Part shown: positions 1 through 9,813 of the stretch, one piece after another
How positions within the stretch are numbered: position 1 is the stretch's first letter
Layout: the number at the start of each line of letters is the position of its first letter
Notes under the pieces: generated by a model
Database searches by the model: none
What the model saw: the letters and a program-made list of their open reading frames with translations, nothing else
Told to the model about the DNA's origin: nothing
Made by a program: the position numbers and the translations under genes
Assembly (NCBI RefSeq): GCF_029227915.1
Contig: NC_079879.1
Location: 34,912,501-34,976,500 of the forward strand
Length of the DNA stretch: 64,000 nt
Direction of reading: 5' to 3'
From: Hydractinia symbiolongicarpus
Taxonomy: Eukaryota > Cnidaria > Hydrozoa > Anthoathecata > Hydractiniidae

Positions 1-334
1 GCCATGCAATAGGAAGTATCTTTTCTTTAATCTCAGCCTTTGCCGCTTTCCTCTGTCGATATTCCTCGAGCAATTGGGAATAAATATTATCCCTTCGCAT
101 TTCCCGGGTCACGAACCAGTCCGGAACAAACTCTAGTAGATGGGGTCTATCTCGAACCACCATATTACACATTTCTTGCGTCTTGAACCTGTCGGGGGTA
201 TACTTGAATAGCCAGGGGTTCCTTTCAACAACCTTGTTGCCCATTTCCTGGGTCTCGAATTGGTCCGGTACATACCTTACCACTGGGGGATCCTCTTCAA
301 CCAATTTCTTCCATCTTTCTTGCCTCCAACTCAT
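1..334 (-). CDS. KTQEMC-repeat Polinton protein, copy 1, cut by window edge
   Basis: This is the first 111 codons of a gene that runs off the left edge. It is base-for-base the same as the first part of the gene at 870-1274, shifted by 940 bp. The start ATG (332-334) is preceded on the minus strand by AATAAAG. The product is built of repeats of about 33 residues containing a V..NPW core, then VPD.F.T.EM. Repeats of this type are known to me from Polinton/Maverick and large-DNA-virus-like genes in invertebrates; the function is unknown. The reading frame is open to the window edge. Confidence 0.6.
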   Translation of the reverse strand, partial: MSWRQERWKKLVEEDPPVVRYVPDQFETQEMGNKVVERNPWLFKYTPDRFKTQEMCNMVVRDRPHLLEFVPDWFVTREMRRDNIYSQLLEEYRQRKAAKAEIKEKILPIAW

Positions 335-357
335 CTTTATTATAGGTAGATTTCAAT
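1..357. repeat. Direct repeat, unit A
   Basis: Positions 1-357 match 941-1297 with a constant offset of 940 bp; the match stops at TTTCAAT followed by ATC here and TTC in the other copy. The true left end of the unit lies outside the window. It covers the N-terminal part of the KTQEMC-repeat gene, so it is part of a tandem duplication of the cassette. Confidence 0.9.
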
Positions 358-374
358 ATCCATGTCAATATGCT

Positions 375-677
375 TTAGTATTTCTGAAGCCATTCTGGAT
401 GCTTCCGTAAGTTAAATGACATTGTAAGTGAGGAACTATCATCATAACGAGATGCTCCATGGCTACATAGACCCCCCCCCCCTGGTGTTCTGATTAGTAG
501 GGCGGTAATTCTATTATCATTTTTGTAACCTATCACAAATCTAGCATTCTTGCCTTTATTCGCTTGTATTGGATCGCCAAGTACAAGGTTTTCGTTCTTT
601 ATATCAAAGATGTTAAATGCAGCTAGGTTGCTATAAAAAGCCGTTGTTTCAATATTATTTCCATAAAATTTAAACAT
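375..677 (-). CDS. Small Polinton cassette protein, C-terminally truncated
   Basis: This is a 100-codon frame starting MFKFYGNN, with AATAAACGGG just before the ATG. The middle part (KNARFVIGYKNDNRITALLIRTPGG) followed by a Ser/Asp-rich turn and SLTMSFNL resembles a small beta-rich protein family shared by Polintons and large DNA viruses, in which an IxTP strand precedes a 'G.S.y.d' segment; some members are thought to bind single-stranded DNA. The gene at 13531-14056 occupies the same place in the other copy of the cassette and is much longer at its C-terminus. This copy ends about 18 bp before the boundary of the duplicated block, so the duplication probably cut it. A run of 13 C (plus strand) near 470-482 lies in frame and is a likely slippage site. 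Confidence 0.5.
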   Translation of the reverse strand: MFKFYGNNIETTAFYSNLAAFNIFDIKNENLVLGDPIQANKGKNARFVIGYKNDNRITALLIRTPGGGGLCSHGASRYDDSSSLTMSFNLRKHPEWLQKY

Positions 678-702
678 CCCGTTTATTTATGAAAATTAGA
701 CT

Positions 703-861
703 CTAACTAGGGTTTTTTACAATGACATACTCCTCCGTTGTAGGTGAGCCACATGATATAGTGTTGCCAACACAGCATTTTTCCACATATAATTAACCTC
801 CGTCCACACTTCTCACATATTTATCAAGATCAATCCCACATTCATCACATTGTTCATTCAT
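703..861 (-). pseudogene. Small CxxC protein of the Polinton cassette
   Basis: The frame begins MNEQCDECGIDLDKY at 859-861, 8 bp after the stop of the upstream KTQEMC gene. An in-frame TAA follows codon 22; reading on, the frame continues with CC and CG residues to a TAG at 703-705. The gene at 14242 begins MKEQCDECERVLDTYDRC and sits in the same order between the same neighbours. A pair of CxxC-type motifs suggests a zinc ribbon, but no function is known to me. Confidence 0.5.
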
Positions 862-869
862 CGTTTCAT

Positions 870-1274
870 TTATTCCACAAAAAACTCAAGGTCTGCCTTT
901 TCATCCTCTAAAAAACACCAGTCTATGACTCTATTGGGATGCCATGCAATAGGAAGTATCTTTTCTTTAATCTCAGCCTTTGCCGCTTTCCTCTGTCGAT
1001 ATTCCTCGAGCAATTGGGAATAAATATTATCCCTTCGCATTTCCCGGGTCACGAACCAGTCCGGAACAAACTCTAGTAGATGGGGTCTATCTCGAACCAC
1101 CATATTACACATTTCTTGCGTCTTGAACCTGTCGGGGGTATACTTGAATAGCCAGGGGTTCCTTTCAACAACCTTGTTGCCCATTTCCTGGGTCTCGAAT
1201 TGGTCCGGTACATACCTTACCACTGGGGGATCCTCTTCAACCAATTTCTTCCATCTTTCTTGCCTCCAACTCAT
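870..1274 (-). CDS. KTQEMC-repeat Polinton protein, copy 2 (134 aa)
   Basis: This is an uninterrupted frame of 134 codons. It contains three repeats of about 33 residues (VPDQFETQEM, TPDRFKTQEM, VPDWFVTREM) and a conserved-looking tail with LPIAWHPNRVIDWCF and a D/E-rich end. The same tail, with slight changes, closes the eight-repeat gene at 14246-14998, which shows the two are one family. The ATG is preceded by AATAAAG. It is probably a Polinton gene; its role is unknown. With only three repeats it may be a shortened version. Confidence 0.65.
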   Translation of the reverse strand: MSWRQERWKKLVEEDPPVVRYVPDQFETQEMGNKVVERNPWLFKYTPDRFKTQEMCNMVVRDRPHLLEFVPDWFVTREMRRDNIYSQLLEEYRQRKAAKAEIKEKILPIAWHPNRVIDWCFLEDEKADLEFFVE

Positions 1275-1297
1275 CTTTATTATAGGTAGATTTCAAT
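941..1297. repeat. Direct repeat, unit B
   Basis: Second copy of the block at 1-357. Together they imply a tandem duplication with a unit of 940 bp that contains one complete three-gene cassette. Confidence 0.9.
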
Positions 1298-3521
1298 TTC
1301 AACCAGCATTTTTTTTGGATTTTGTCAAGGATTGGATATTTCAGGGAATTTCCCTTACTCATATTCTGTATACCTTTGCGCATGCGTTGATGAGGTCATG
1401 TATTTTACATTTAAAATTGTTATATGTTGGTTATTTGTGTTAATATTATTTTGTGTTGATATCAGCATATGATTTAGTTTTTACTTGTTTTTGGGATGGA
1501 GGTGGTGGTGGAAATGGTGGAAGCGGGGTTTGTGGGGGTAAAGGTGTGGAAGGAGCGAAAGCCTGATTATAATCACTACCTACTACTACTGTAAGTGTTC
1601 ACTAGCAAAAGCGGCCATATCGGGCTACTGGTTCTTGTGACCATGCTACGCAGGTTAATGACTAGGTCCTGATGAAGTTACGTTAACAATGAAGCTCGTC
1701 CATCACCCACATGTTTGAGCAACCGCCCGCATGAAGAAGTCTCTTATTTTAAATATAAATCAAATTATTTGTTAAAATTTCCATTTATTTACTATAAGTC
1801 ATTCGGCATTCATTTTCATTATTTTCTTCACTCCTATCCAAGATGCTATTTTATAACAATGCACTTATTGGGAGACGCAGGTTCGGCAGTTTTTGAAGAA
1901 GTGAATAAGCCCCAATCCTTCATCTAAAAATTAATAAAATTACCAAATTTTCAGTTTTTATCCGATCAACTGAACAACCCTATATTTGTTGCACAAGTGA
2001 TTGTATTACAAGACCTTTGTTGCCAACCTAGCTGTAAAAAAATAAGTCTCTCGGATATCAAAAAAGCGAAATATTGGCCTGGGAGCGAGGTTGGATGATT
2101 TGATTGTCATGAGTTTGTCATCTAGCAAAGTTGTCATAAATACAAGGACAAGCTTAGGCAAATTTTTCAAATAATTTTTTTTTCTTGTCCGATAACCCCA
2201 CACTTTTCCGAACTTGCCTTACTCCCGAAATGAAAAACAGCGCTTTCAATACAGTTGACTTACCTACAAAAGGTAATGATTTATATTTTATGTGATTAAC
2301 CTCACTAATTCCGATGGATATATTCTGTCAATTTTTTTCAAAGAGGGACAACAAGGTGTTCTAGAGCGTCAAAACGCTTTTATTTAAACTACAGAAACTA
2401 AGCAAATTGTATGTAATGTAACGCAAATCTGTGCCAACAAACAACATTTATTCCATTCGCAATATGTCTTATGTTATGTTTCACCATAAATTATGTATTT
2501 GCGGGACTTTTGGTTTTAGTACTTGACCTCATCAATTTTGATTTTTTTTGTAGAAGGAATTTTTTTTTGAGTGCTGTAGTGCTGAATTTTTTGCGTAGAA
2601 GGCTGTGCAGAAAAACAAAAAAATGGCCCTGCTGCATGAACTAGCTGGAAATGCTCATCCTCAAATCCTCAGAATTTTGCACAAGCAGGCTTCGCAAATG
2701 GGGTGTTCCAGGCAAAGCTATGCAAAAAGCTCCAGTAACGGAAACAATTGTGCAAAACAGCAAAATTCTAAAGGGATAAGCTCAACTCTCTATGACCCAG
2801 GAAAAGTTATACACTGTGATTTGAATTGGTAAGGAAAACAACAGTTAAACAAGATTTAAGTAACAGGGATGACAGTACCACTGGTAACATATGTATCACC
2901 TTAAAACGATAAGGAGAAAATGAATACTACCGTTTGTTTAAAAAATTTTCTAACTAACATAATTTTAAACATACAAAGGTGTTTCTGCTTTTGATGTTTA
3001 CTCACATAGTCGCGTGATAAACAATGTCAATAAGGAAGTTTTTTAAGGACCTTTTGAATCAAAAAGGTTTGCCGATATAAACGTAAACTACAAAAACAGT
3101 CTCTTTGTGGGTATCCTGTATGTTTTCTACATTTTTGCTGACTTTTTTACTAAAACCCCACAACTTTTTCGTGAGGGAAGTTGCAAAACAATTATTACAC
3201 ATCTTCAGTGCCTGCTACAAGTTCATCTTCATTACATTAAAACACAAAACAAGGGGTTCAACAACCGCTTGGTTATATACAAAAAAGCGCTTTCCATATA
3301 CAAATTCCTGAGCCGCAACGAAGACGGCAAAATTATTATTTAGGAGTTGACCTTACAAATCCTCTTGTAAAACAATGTGAAGACCATAGCATATAGTTTT
3401 TTTTCTAGCTAATATTTTGTAATTTACCAACATTGTTCTTGTATGCAAATTTGCAACCTCTACTGGTGAGAACTAATTTCAAAAGATCATAGAGAAAAAT
3501 GGAAATCAGAATAAGAATTGT
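1298..3521. other. No gene supported; AT-rich spacer between two Polinton copies
   Basis: Only short open frames without recognisable motifs occur here. A purine/G-rich stretch lies at about 1493-1551. No inverted repeat that would close the left Polinton fragment was found near 1300. Confidence 0.5.
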
Positions 3522-3526
3522 GCTTT
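3522..3526. repeat. Target-site duplication, left (GCTTT)
   Basis: GCTTT directly precedes the left inverted repeat and the same five bases directly follow the right one (15303-15307). Polintons usually make 6-bp duplications, so one base may have mutated or the outermost base may be mis-assigned. Confidence 0.6.
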
Positions 3527-3655
3527 AGAGATAGAAAAATGTTCGTTCTGGGACCCGAATTCCTGAAATCAGAAATCCCGAATCCTCCCAAATTCGACAA
3601 TTCCCGAAATACCGATATAATCCTACGCGGGAATAATGTTGACATCAACAAAAAT
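3527..3655 (+). repeat. Polinton terminal inverted repeat, left
   Basis: It starts AGAGATAGAAAAATGTTCG and matches the reverse complement of 15147-15302, including a run reading AAATCCCGAATCCTCCCAAA. Compared with the right end it lacks about 19 bp (the part holding ATGCGCAATAGCGACTA). Confidence 0.9.
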
Positions 3656-3715
3656 AGAGATTGCGCAATTGAATACTGTCCCAGAATTTTTAGTTGAAAT
3701 CTATATACAATAAAG

Positions 3716-6700
3716 ATGAATACACACACCGTGAAAGAATTACACGCTATTGCGAAAACACGTGGACTTACGCGCTAATCTTGTTGTACTCCTGGAGGCA
3801 TCTCCACAACCTGCACCTCCAGGAGCATTTACACCAGATGCCTTGAATATATTCGAGCGTCAAGAGATGGCAAAAAACCGTCCTATTAAGGGCAAGATTG
3901 AACCTCGACTCCCACACCCGAAGCCATGAATGTGTTTGAAAGCCAAGAGATGGCGAGGACACGTCCAGTAGTCAAGAGTAATCTGCGGGAGTGGTCTGAC
4001 TGACTTGTGAACTATGTACCAGAGGTTATTAGAAAGCCGGTGCAAAGTATATATGCATCGGTAAAAAATCGCATCCTTGCTCTTTATGATGGAGCAAGAA
4101 AGACCCTGATGGGGAAGTTAAAGAAGAGGCAAGGAAGTATCATGCCGAAGACGAGCAGCAACCGAACCAAGATTTCACCCCTCAGGAACATAAGCATGCT
4201 CACCATAGAACCTTCCGATGTTTCTGCATCCCTGGCATAGACGGTACGGATGTCGATGGGTACTTGAGGATGGTGCAATCACACGTGGAAACCCTGGTCT
4301 AGAAGCAGGTTAAAGACATGGGGTCTGCTAAGGTGCAGTGCTCCCTCTGGATTTTATGAAAGAAGCCAGTGGAGGGTACTAACGAGTTTATCGAAGTTGA
4401 TAAGGTCTTCCATAGCAAGATGACACCGGTCTTTCAGGATACAGTCGTGGACGAGGTGCTAGATATGATGTTTTTCCAAGTCAAAACGCATGTGGAGAAC
4501 CCAGCGCTGCCCAAAAGTGGCTTCACGATCGGTCGAATCATGCATGTCGACGTGGACTTCCATAAGCTACTACTAACAAAGGGTTCCTCATATATCAAAA
4601 CACTTAAGTGGATAGCCAGCAAAAAGGCTATTAATAACCCCGCGAACAAGGACGAGGAGTGCTTTGAATAGAGCATAATCGCCGCTCTACATCATGGGGA
4701 TATCGGTGATCATCCAGAACGCGTGACCAAGCTGAGACCCTACATGCAGCAGTATAACTGGCAGGGCATCGAGTTTCCAACAAGTATCAAGCATATATCC
4801 AAATTTAAGAAGAACAACCCTGACATCGCAGTGAACGTCTTGTACGTGACTAGAAAGACTATCAATATCCTGCGTCGATCTACACACAACGGAAGCGAGA
4901 AACAGGTTAATCTGCTACTCCTCACGAATGATAAAAAGAGTCACTATATAGCCATCAAAAATCTCTCACGGCTCCTGAGACATCAAAGAATTATGCAAAA
5001 ATGCACTTCTGTATGAACTGTCTGCAAGCCTTTCCAACGGTTGAATTGAGAGACTAGCACTATACCTACTTCAGGGACAACGAAGCGGTCAAGAGCACGA
5101 TGCCAACCGAAAAGGAAAAGTGGCCATACTACAAGGATGGCCAGCAGCAATTTAAAGTACCCTTCGCCATCTATGCGGATTTCGAGTGCCTCTTGATCCC
5201 AACGAAAGAGAATGCGAGGGGGACCAAGACTAAAATGCTGAACAAGCACGTACCATGTGGCTGGTGCACATATAGTACCTTTGCCTACGGACCCGTGCCA
5301 GACCCACTAACAGTCTACAGGGGTGAGGACTGCGTGAAGAAGTTCGTCGACCACTTAGAGGATGAGGTAAAGCGACTATACAGCACCTACCCTTAACAGG
5401 ACATGTTACCACTAAGGTACTAAAGAGGGAGTATGACTCTGCCAAAACTTGTCACATCTGTGCATGAAAACCTTTGACAACGACGAGTATAGCCGCAAAG
5501 TCAGGGAACACTGTCACTACACGGGGCTGTATAGAGGTGCAGCGCACGCGATTTGCAACCTCAGATACAAGATACCTAGCCACGTGCCCGTGATCTTCCA
5601 CAATCTCTCGGGTTATGATGCCCACTTGTTCATCTGAGAACTGGGAGAGAAATATGACACCCAGGATATTGGTTGCCTCGCTGAAAAGACGGAAAAGTAC
5701 ATCTCCTTCAACGTTAAATTCAGGGTGCCCATTGCAGGCATGGGGCACGATAATCGTGATACGTACAAGAGCTTAGGGATCAGGTTCATCGACAGCTGTC
5801 GCTTCATGGCATCCGGGCTGGACAAATTGGCAAGCAACTTCATCGGTACACACACGGCAGGTATGAAATGTCAGCAGTGCGCGGATACATGTCTGGAATT
5901 TCAGAGCATCAACGCCAAGTATGTGGCAAGCTTTTGGTATAAAAATTTCGATTTGAATACCACGAAGCAGCTAGACAAGGAGTAGGTAAAGGTAAATGTA
6001 CCATCCATGACCAAATTCATCGACAATGATGATGTCTTCAGGCTGATGCTTCGAAAGAGTGTCTACCAGTTTCTCGACCCTGTGAACCACCTTGCGCTCC
6101 GTCAGGAAAGGCAGCTCGATGTGCTTGTCGTGTAGGCTCTTTGGATAATCGATGTCAACCTCCAAGACATGTCCATAACCAGAAGCCCTGGCTGAGGGGT
6201 TATATCGACCACAACACGAGTCTGAGAACGGCCGCCAAAAACGAATTCGAGAAGGACTTTTACAAGCTCATGAACTTCTTGGTGTTTGGTAAAACTATGG
6301 AGAACTTGAGGAACCATCACAACATCCAGTTGGTTACCAACGAAGAGAAGTACACAAAGCTTGTCATGAAACCAAACTTCAAGGGCGGGAACTACTTCAG
6401 CAACCACCTCATGGGTGTGGAAATGTGTAAAACAGAGGTAAAGATGAACAAGCCGGTGTATATTGGCCAATCCATTTTAGACAACTCGAAAATCGTAATG
6501 TACGGGTTTTACTACGACTATATGCAGCCCAAATACGGTAGCAAGTTGCGGATCTGCTATATGGACACCGATTTCTTCGTCTATCACATAAGAACGGAGG
6601 ACTTTTATCGCGACATTGCCGACGATGTCAAAGCACGTTTTGATACGAGTGCCTACAGCAAAGATGATGGCAGACCTCTCCCCATTGGCAAAAACAAAAA

Positions 6701-7065
6701 GGTGGTAGGCCTCATGAAAGACGAACTAAGCGGAAAAATCATGACAGAACTCATCACCTTGAGAGCGAAGCTGTACTCTTACAAGAGTCTCGCGAAGGAT
6801 GGCGGCGGTCGCAAAGCCAAAAGGTGTAAAGAAGTGCGTAACTACAAAATCCATCAGCTTTGAGGACTATCGGCGCTGCTTGGAGGATGGTGTTGACATA
6901 TACAAAACCTGGATCTGTATCCAAAACAAGGGACATCAAATCTATACGCATGAAGTGAACAAGCTGGCGCTCAATATGGTAGATGACAAACGGATAGTGC
7001 AACCAGACCAGATATCAACGCTCGCCGGGGGTCATTATCGCTTAGCGGCTAAGGAGAGCTTGTAG
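3716..7065 (+). pseudogene. Protein-primed family B DNA polymerase (Polinton pPolB), broken
   Basis: It would copy the element from a protein primer. Landmarks in order: an N-terminal SAP/Rho-N-like start (TVKELHAIAKTRGL) after AATAAAG-ATG; a long N-terminal region; exonuclease motif I (YADFECLL, near 5175); a CxxC...HCHYTG zinc-binding stretch (5455-5560); exonuclease motif II (HNLSGYDAHLF, near 5610); the motif B region around FGKTMEN (near 6290); and motif C with its two Asp kept (YMDTDFFVY, near 6560). Breaks: in-frame stops near 4669, 5395, 5635 and 5984 among others, frameshifts in the 4000-4350 and 5000-5050 stretches, loss of the segment that should carry motif A, and a short inverted piece at about 6067-6170. 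The residues around motif B are altered as well. It ends with a stop at 7063-7065, followed by a hairpin. Confidence 0.9.
6067..6170 (-). other. Inverted fragment of the polymerase coding region
   Basis: On the plus strand, polymerase-like sequence runs to about 6066 (FRLMLRKSVY). From about 6165 down to 6067 the minus strand reads LEVDIDYPKSLHDKH and LPFLTERKVVHRVEKL, which fits a later part of the same polymerase family. Plus-strand polymerase sequence resumes at about 6185 (KPWLRGYIDHN). A small inversion combined with a deletion of the part in between explains this best. Confidence 0.6.
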
Positions 7066-7074
7066 CATGTCCAA

Positions 7075-7101
7075 GTTTTGTATAGTGCTACTGTACAAAA
7101 C
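7075..7101 (+). terminator. Hairpin 9 nt after the polymerase stop
   Basis: The 12-bp stem has one G-T pair and a 3-nt loop; the arms begin GTTTTGTA and end TACAAAAC. It lies directly after the polymerase stop codon, like the hairpins at 8519, 9703 and 13490. Such hairpins end transcripts in Mimivirus; a similar role here is inference. Confidence 0.55.
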
Positions 7102-7111
7102 AACGTAAAAA

Positions 7112-7596
7112 ATGGATGTAAAGTGCTGTTCACACTGTAATCGCTCTTTTTCAATGAACAACTTCAAAATCGACAGACGTAACGGACAATAAACAAAAAG
7201 ATGCATAAGATGCATTGATAGTGATAAAGCGTCAAAGGAACGAAACAAATGCCATCATCAAAAACGATATTGTCGCATGTGCGATTTCGCCAAGTGTAAG
7301 TATCATACAATTTTAAACAGGATTCACCGTGCTCTAAACCGTGATAGCGAGATAGCGGAGTATCTCGGTTGTAATATTGTCACATTTATAGGGCACATCC
7401 AGGCTCAGTTCACGAAAGGTATGAACTGGGGTAACCGGGGAAGTGGAATTTCGATCATAAGTTGCCACTTAAATATCGAGAAAATGGTGTTGCCCGCAGC
7501 AAGGAGGTACAACTCGGGAGGTTGCACTACTCCAACATGCAACCGATGTGGATTAGGGATAATCAGTCCAAGGGAAACCGAGTCATCACCAAGTAG
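7112..7596 (+). pseudogene. Zinc-binding HNH-type endonuclease, frameshifted
   Basis: The frame starts MDVKCCSHCNRSF and carries several CxxC pairs (CCSHC, CIRC, CRMC), then EYLGCNIVTFIGHI and FTKGMNWGNRGSG. After about 7440 the frame shifts; another frame supplies HYSNMQPMWIRDNQSKGN, ending in TAG at 7594-7596. A Cys-rich head, an 'EYLGC' segment and a terminal N-x-Q-P-x-W...D-N...K-G-N motif are typical of viral and intron-type HNH nucleases. An in-frame stop also lies near 7190. The histidine pair of the HNH centre is not visible, probably lost around the frameshift. Confidence 0.6.
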
Positions 7597-7747
7597 TTAG
7601 CGCGCTTAAGCATATGATTTCAAAGGTATTGTCAAGCACCACCTTTACCAGAGGGTCTCAATAAATGTTGGACGTATTGTTGCTGATCGCTATACTCCTC
7701 CCATGCTACTTGCTTGTTTCTATCGATACAGACATGTAATAAAAGGA

Positions 7748-8503
7748 ATGAGTGCATTAGCTGAAATTTTCGATGTTGTCGATACTCCGGCAGAAGCCGT
7801 CGAGCAAAAACCCCTTGACAAACGTAAAGCTTTAAAGGACGGAACACGCAAAGGCAGGGTCCACCTCCTACCGAAAAAATGTACAGAGGCTTTCATCGAT
7901 AAAGCATCGAACGAGGCAGTCGACAAAATGCATGCCGAATTCCTTCAACGTAAGATCCAGGAAAAGGGAGAGAAAACTGCCAAAGCACTGTCAACCCACG
8001 CGATAAGCATGTACACCAAGGCTATAAGTAACGTAGCACCTCTCGACAGTCCCGAAGCTTTACGCCAAGATCTGGAAGAGGACCCTATCACCAGGGACAG
8101 TATGGCTGACTTGGGGATCCTTGTGTATTCAGCTTTTGGCAAGCTCCTAGCGCCTCTGTCTATTGCTGCGCATACTGTAAACCACTGCTAACTCTCCATG
8201 TCCAAGGTAGATGAAGAACGAGATGATGAAGAGAAACAAAACAATGGGCAACAGTCTATCGAAGATACACATGAACATAGTCGTGAAATAGTTGATAGAT
8301 CAAACAATGAGGTCCTGTGCAAAAGCAGAATACGAGCGCGGTATACGGACTGGTGCGCTGTTTACGGAGACTGTCACGCACGCGGTCTAGTGATTTTGAC
8401 ACCAGCGGCTGATCGATTTCCACCACAAGCATGTAATGTAATGAGGGCTCCACATATGAATAAGATAAGATACGCCGACAGGGAAGGTTTGAAGGCTAGC
8501 TAG
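7748..8503 (+). pseudogene. Polinton structural-type protein of unknown function
   Basis: The frame starts MSALAEIFDVVDTPAEAVE after AATAAAAGG and is open for 147 codons to a TAA at 8189-8191; the same frame then continues open to TAG at 8501-8503, where a hairpin follows. One gene with a single nonsense codon is therefore more likely than two genes. The first part is rich in Lys/Glu with a motif RKGRVHLLPKKCTEAF and a long predicted helix; the second part (EERDDEEKQNNGQQ) is very acidic and then changes character. I recognise the first part as common in cnidarian Polintons but know no function for it. Confidence 0.5.
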
Positions 8504-8518
8504 AGTGAAGTGATTTTA

Positions 8519-8536
8519 GTAACTCTCTCGAGTTAC
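8519..8536 (+). terminator. Hairpin 15 nt after a stop codon
   Basis: Perfect 7-bp arms GTAACTC and GAGTTAC with a TCTC loop, directly after the stop at 8501-8503 and 5 bp before the next gene's AATAAATG start. Confidence 0.5.
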
Positions 8537-8541
8537 AATAA

Positions 8542-8721
8542 ATGAGCGTTGTTCAAAAAGAAGAGAAAGTAGATACGGTACCATTAAAGCACCCTGGGAG
8601 AGTCGCACAGGGTCACAAGTTGCCGGCACTGATGAAGAAGAGGAAGGAAGATCTCCAATTTCAGTTGTACCCGACGGGTACAACTGAAATTGGAGCATTT
8701 TTTGCCTTGACTTTCAACTAA
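8542..8721 (+). CDS. Small basic Polinton protein (59 aa)
   Basis: An uninterrupted frame MSVVQKEEKVDTVPLKHPGR with a basic middle (MKKRKED) and a hydrophobic end (FFALTF). The start overlaps AATAAATG, and the stop is followed 6 bp later by the start of the next gene, so it behaves as part of a gene series. A perfect 43-nt inverted repeat lies inside the frame near the 3' end, which may mean that the true C-terminus has been altered. No family was recognised. Confidence 0.4.
   Translation: MSVVQKEEKVDTVPLKHPGRVAQGHKLPALMKKRKEDLQFQLYPTGTTEIGAFFALTFN
8653..8695. repeat. Perfect 21-bp inverted repeat (hairpin)
   Basis: Arms 8653-8673 and 8675-8695 are exact reverse complements around a single A at 8674; the left arm begins CTCCAATTTCAG. 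It is the strongest hairpin in the element. It lies in frame inside the 59-aa gene. Confidence 0.95.
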
Positions 8722-8727
8722 ATAAAT

Positions 8728-9163
8728 ATGACTTGTATCGAAAAATTACGAGAGGAGTTTGAGGGGGAGATCCGGAAATTGGAAGAAACAATCGAGAGCT
8801 TGGAAGCGAGACATGAGGAAATCGATCAGTCTCTGTATAGGATGTGGCAGAGGGATAAACACGACGACCGGACCGCTTTAATCGCCTTCGTCTCGTCGCA
8901 GGCTCTTACCATGATCCACTAAAATCTGTCCACATCCAGCTGGTTGGAATTACTATAAAAAGTCCAAGATAAATCGTCTTTTTAGAGCCCTTCCAGCCCG
9001 TTTTCAAAACTCCCACCAGCAGCTCGGAAATAACAAAGGCATTCCTAACGATATCTTCATATCACTCGAAGGACTCAAGTGGATGGAGGGTAATACAAGG
9101 GACCTCGATATTCGGGCTAGACTGCGAGCACTTATAGATGTATATAGCACGACGTCCCAATAG
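8728..9163 (+). pseudogene. Coiled-coil Polinton protein, broken
   Basis: The frame starts MTCIEKLREEFEGEIRKLEE with heptad-like Leu/Ile spacing over the first 45 residues, and is preceded by AAATAAAT directly before the ATG. It stops at 8920-8922. A second frame (FPARFQNSHQQLGNN, then LEGLKWMEGN and RARLRALIDVY) continues to TAG at 9161-9163, which suggests one gene with a frameshift near 8925-8990. Function unknown; the position among structural genes suggests a virion part. Confidence 0.45.
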
Positions 9164-9282
9164 ATGGCATCATGGGGTAAGGTAAGTATTAGGGTGAACC
9201 TGTGGCTCACCTAAGCTGTCAGAAAAAATCACGAGCACCGTCCTTGCAGACATGATCCCCGGATCAAAAAATTACAAGTAGA

Positions 9283-9692
9283 TATGTCTTGTGTTGATTT
9301 ATTCAAAGGGAAAAAAGTACGATCGTTTTCCGTAAAGGGTAAAGGGAAATGCCTCGTGGCCCACGATGTTGTTAGAGCCATTGCGTATACGGATAATGAC
9401 ATGCTAAAGATCCCCGAAAGGATATGTGATCATGATTTATCATAAACATACGACTCCTGATGAGGATGAGTTTCACCACCTCCCGTATTAGTGTGCACGC
9501 GTACAAAGACGTGCCTTGCCCACCAAAAGAAGATGGTTCAAGGATCAATAACCCAAGTCTAAGGAGATTGTGGTGATCGATAATGCCAATAGTATTCACG
9601 CTTTTAACAGATTTGCAGCGGAGAGGCACGTAGAACGACATATATGCCACTTCAAGCTGTTCGAACAGCTGTTTGACATTGATATCAAGTAA
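9283..9692 (+). pseudogene. BRO-N-like DNA-binding protein, fragmentary
   Basis: The first 53 codons (LFKGKKVRSFSVKGKGKCLV, then AHDVVRAIAYTDN) fit the start of a BRO-N domain, a DNA-binding module of insect viruses, phages and Polintons, in which a short strand pair is followed by a 'DV..ALGY' helix. After a stop at 9442-9444 only scraps follow; a frame VVIDNANSIHAFNRFAAER reaches TAA at 9690-9692. A hairpin starts 10 nt after that stop. Confidence 0.45.
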
Positions 9693-9702
9693 GCGCGCAC
9701 AT

Positions 9703-9732
9703 GTTTTTGTGGGTTATTAAAGCCACAAAAAC
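9703..9732 (+). terminator. Hairpin 10 nt after a stop, between converging genes
   Basis: Perfect 10-bp arms GTTTTTGTGG and CCACAAAAAC with a 10-nt loop. It follows the plus-strand stop at 9692 and faces the end of the minus-strand integrase fragment. Confidence 0.55.
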
Positions 9733-9757
9733 TACGTCTATAAGTGGCAACTGGGTA

Positions 9758-9778
9758 GTTCCCCCGCTGCGGGCGAAC
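9758..9778 (-). terminator. GC-rich hairpin downstream of the integrase fragment
   Basis: Arms GTTCCCCCG and CGGGCGAAC form nine paired positions with one mismatch and a 3-nt loop, 35 nt downstream of the minus-strand stop at 9814-9816. Confidence 0.4.
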
Positions 9779-9813
9779 CGGTGAAATAACCATCCGACTC
9801 GAGAAATTTACCA

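Noticed and set aside
1300-1400. TTTGCGCATGCG near 1376 as part of an inverted repeat of the left Polinton fragment
   Set aside because: Only about 10 bp agree with the right element's repeat; the surroundings do not.
1123-1443. Plus-strand open frames at 183-410 and 1123-1443 with identical first parts
   Set aside because: They are antisense shadows of the duplicated KTQEMC gene.
1493-1551. G-rich run as a regulatory G-quadruplex
   Set aside because: Most G runs are only two long; nothing nearby suggests a regulated gene.
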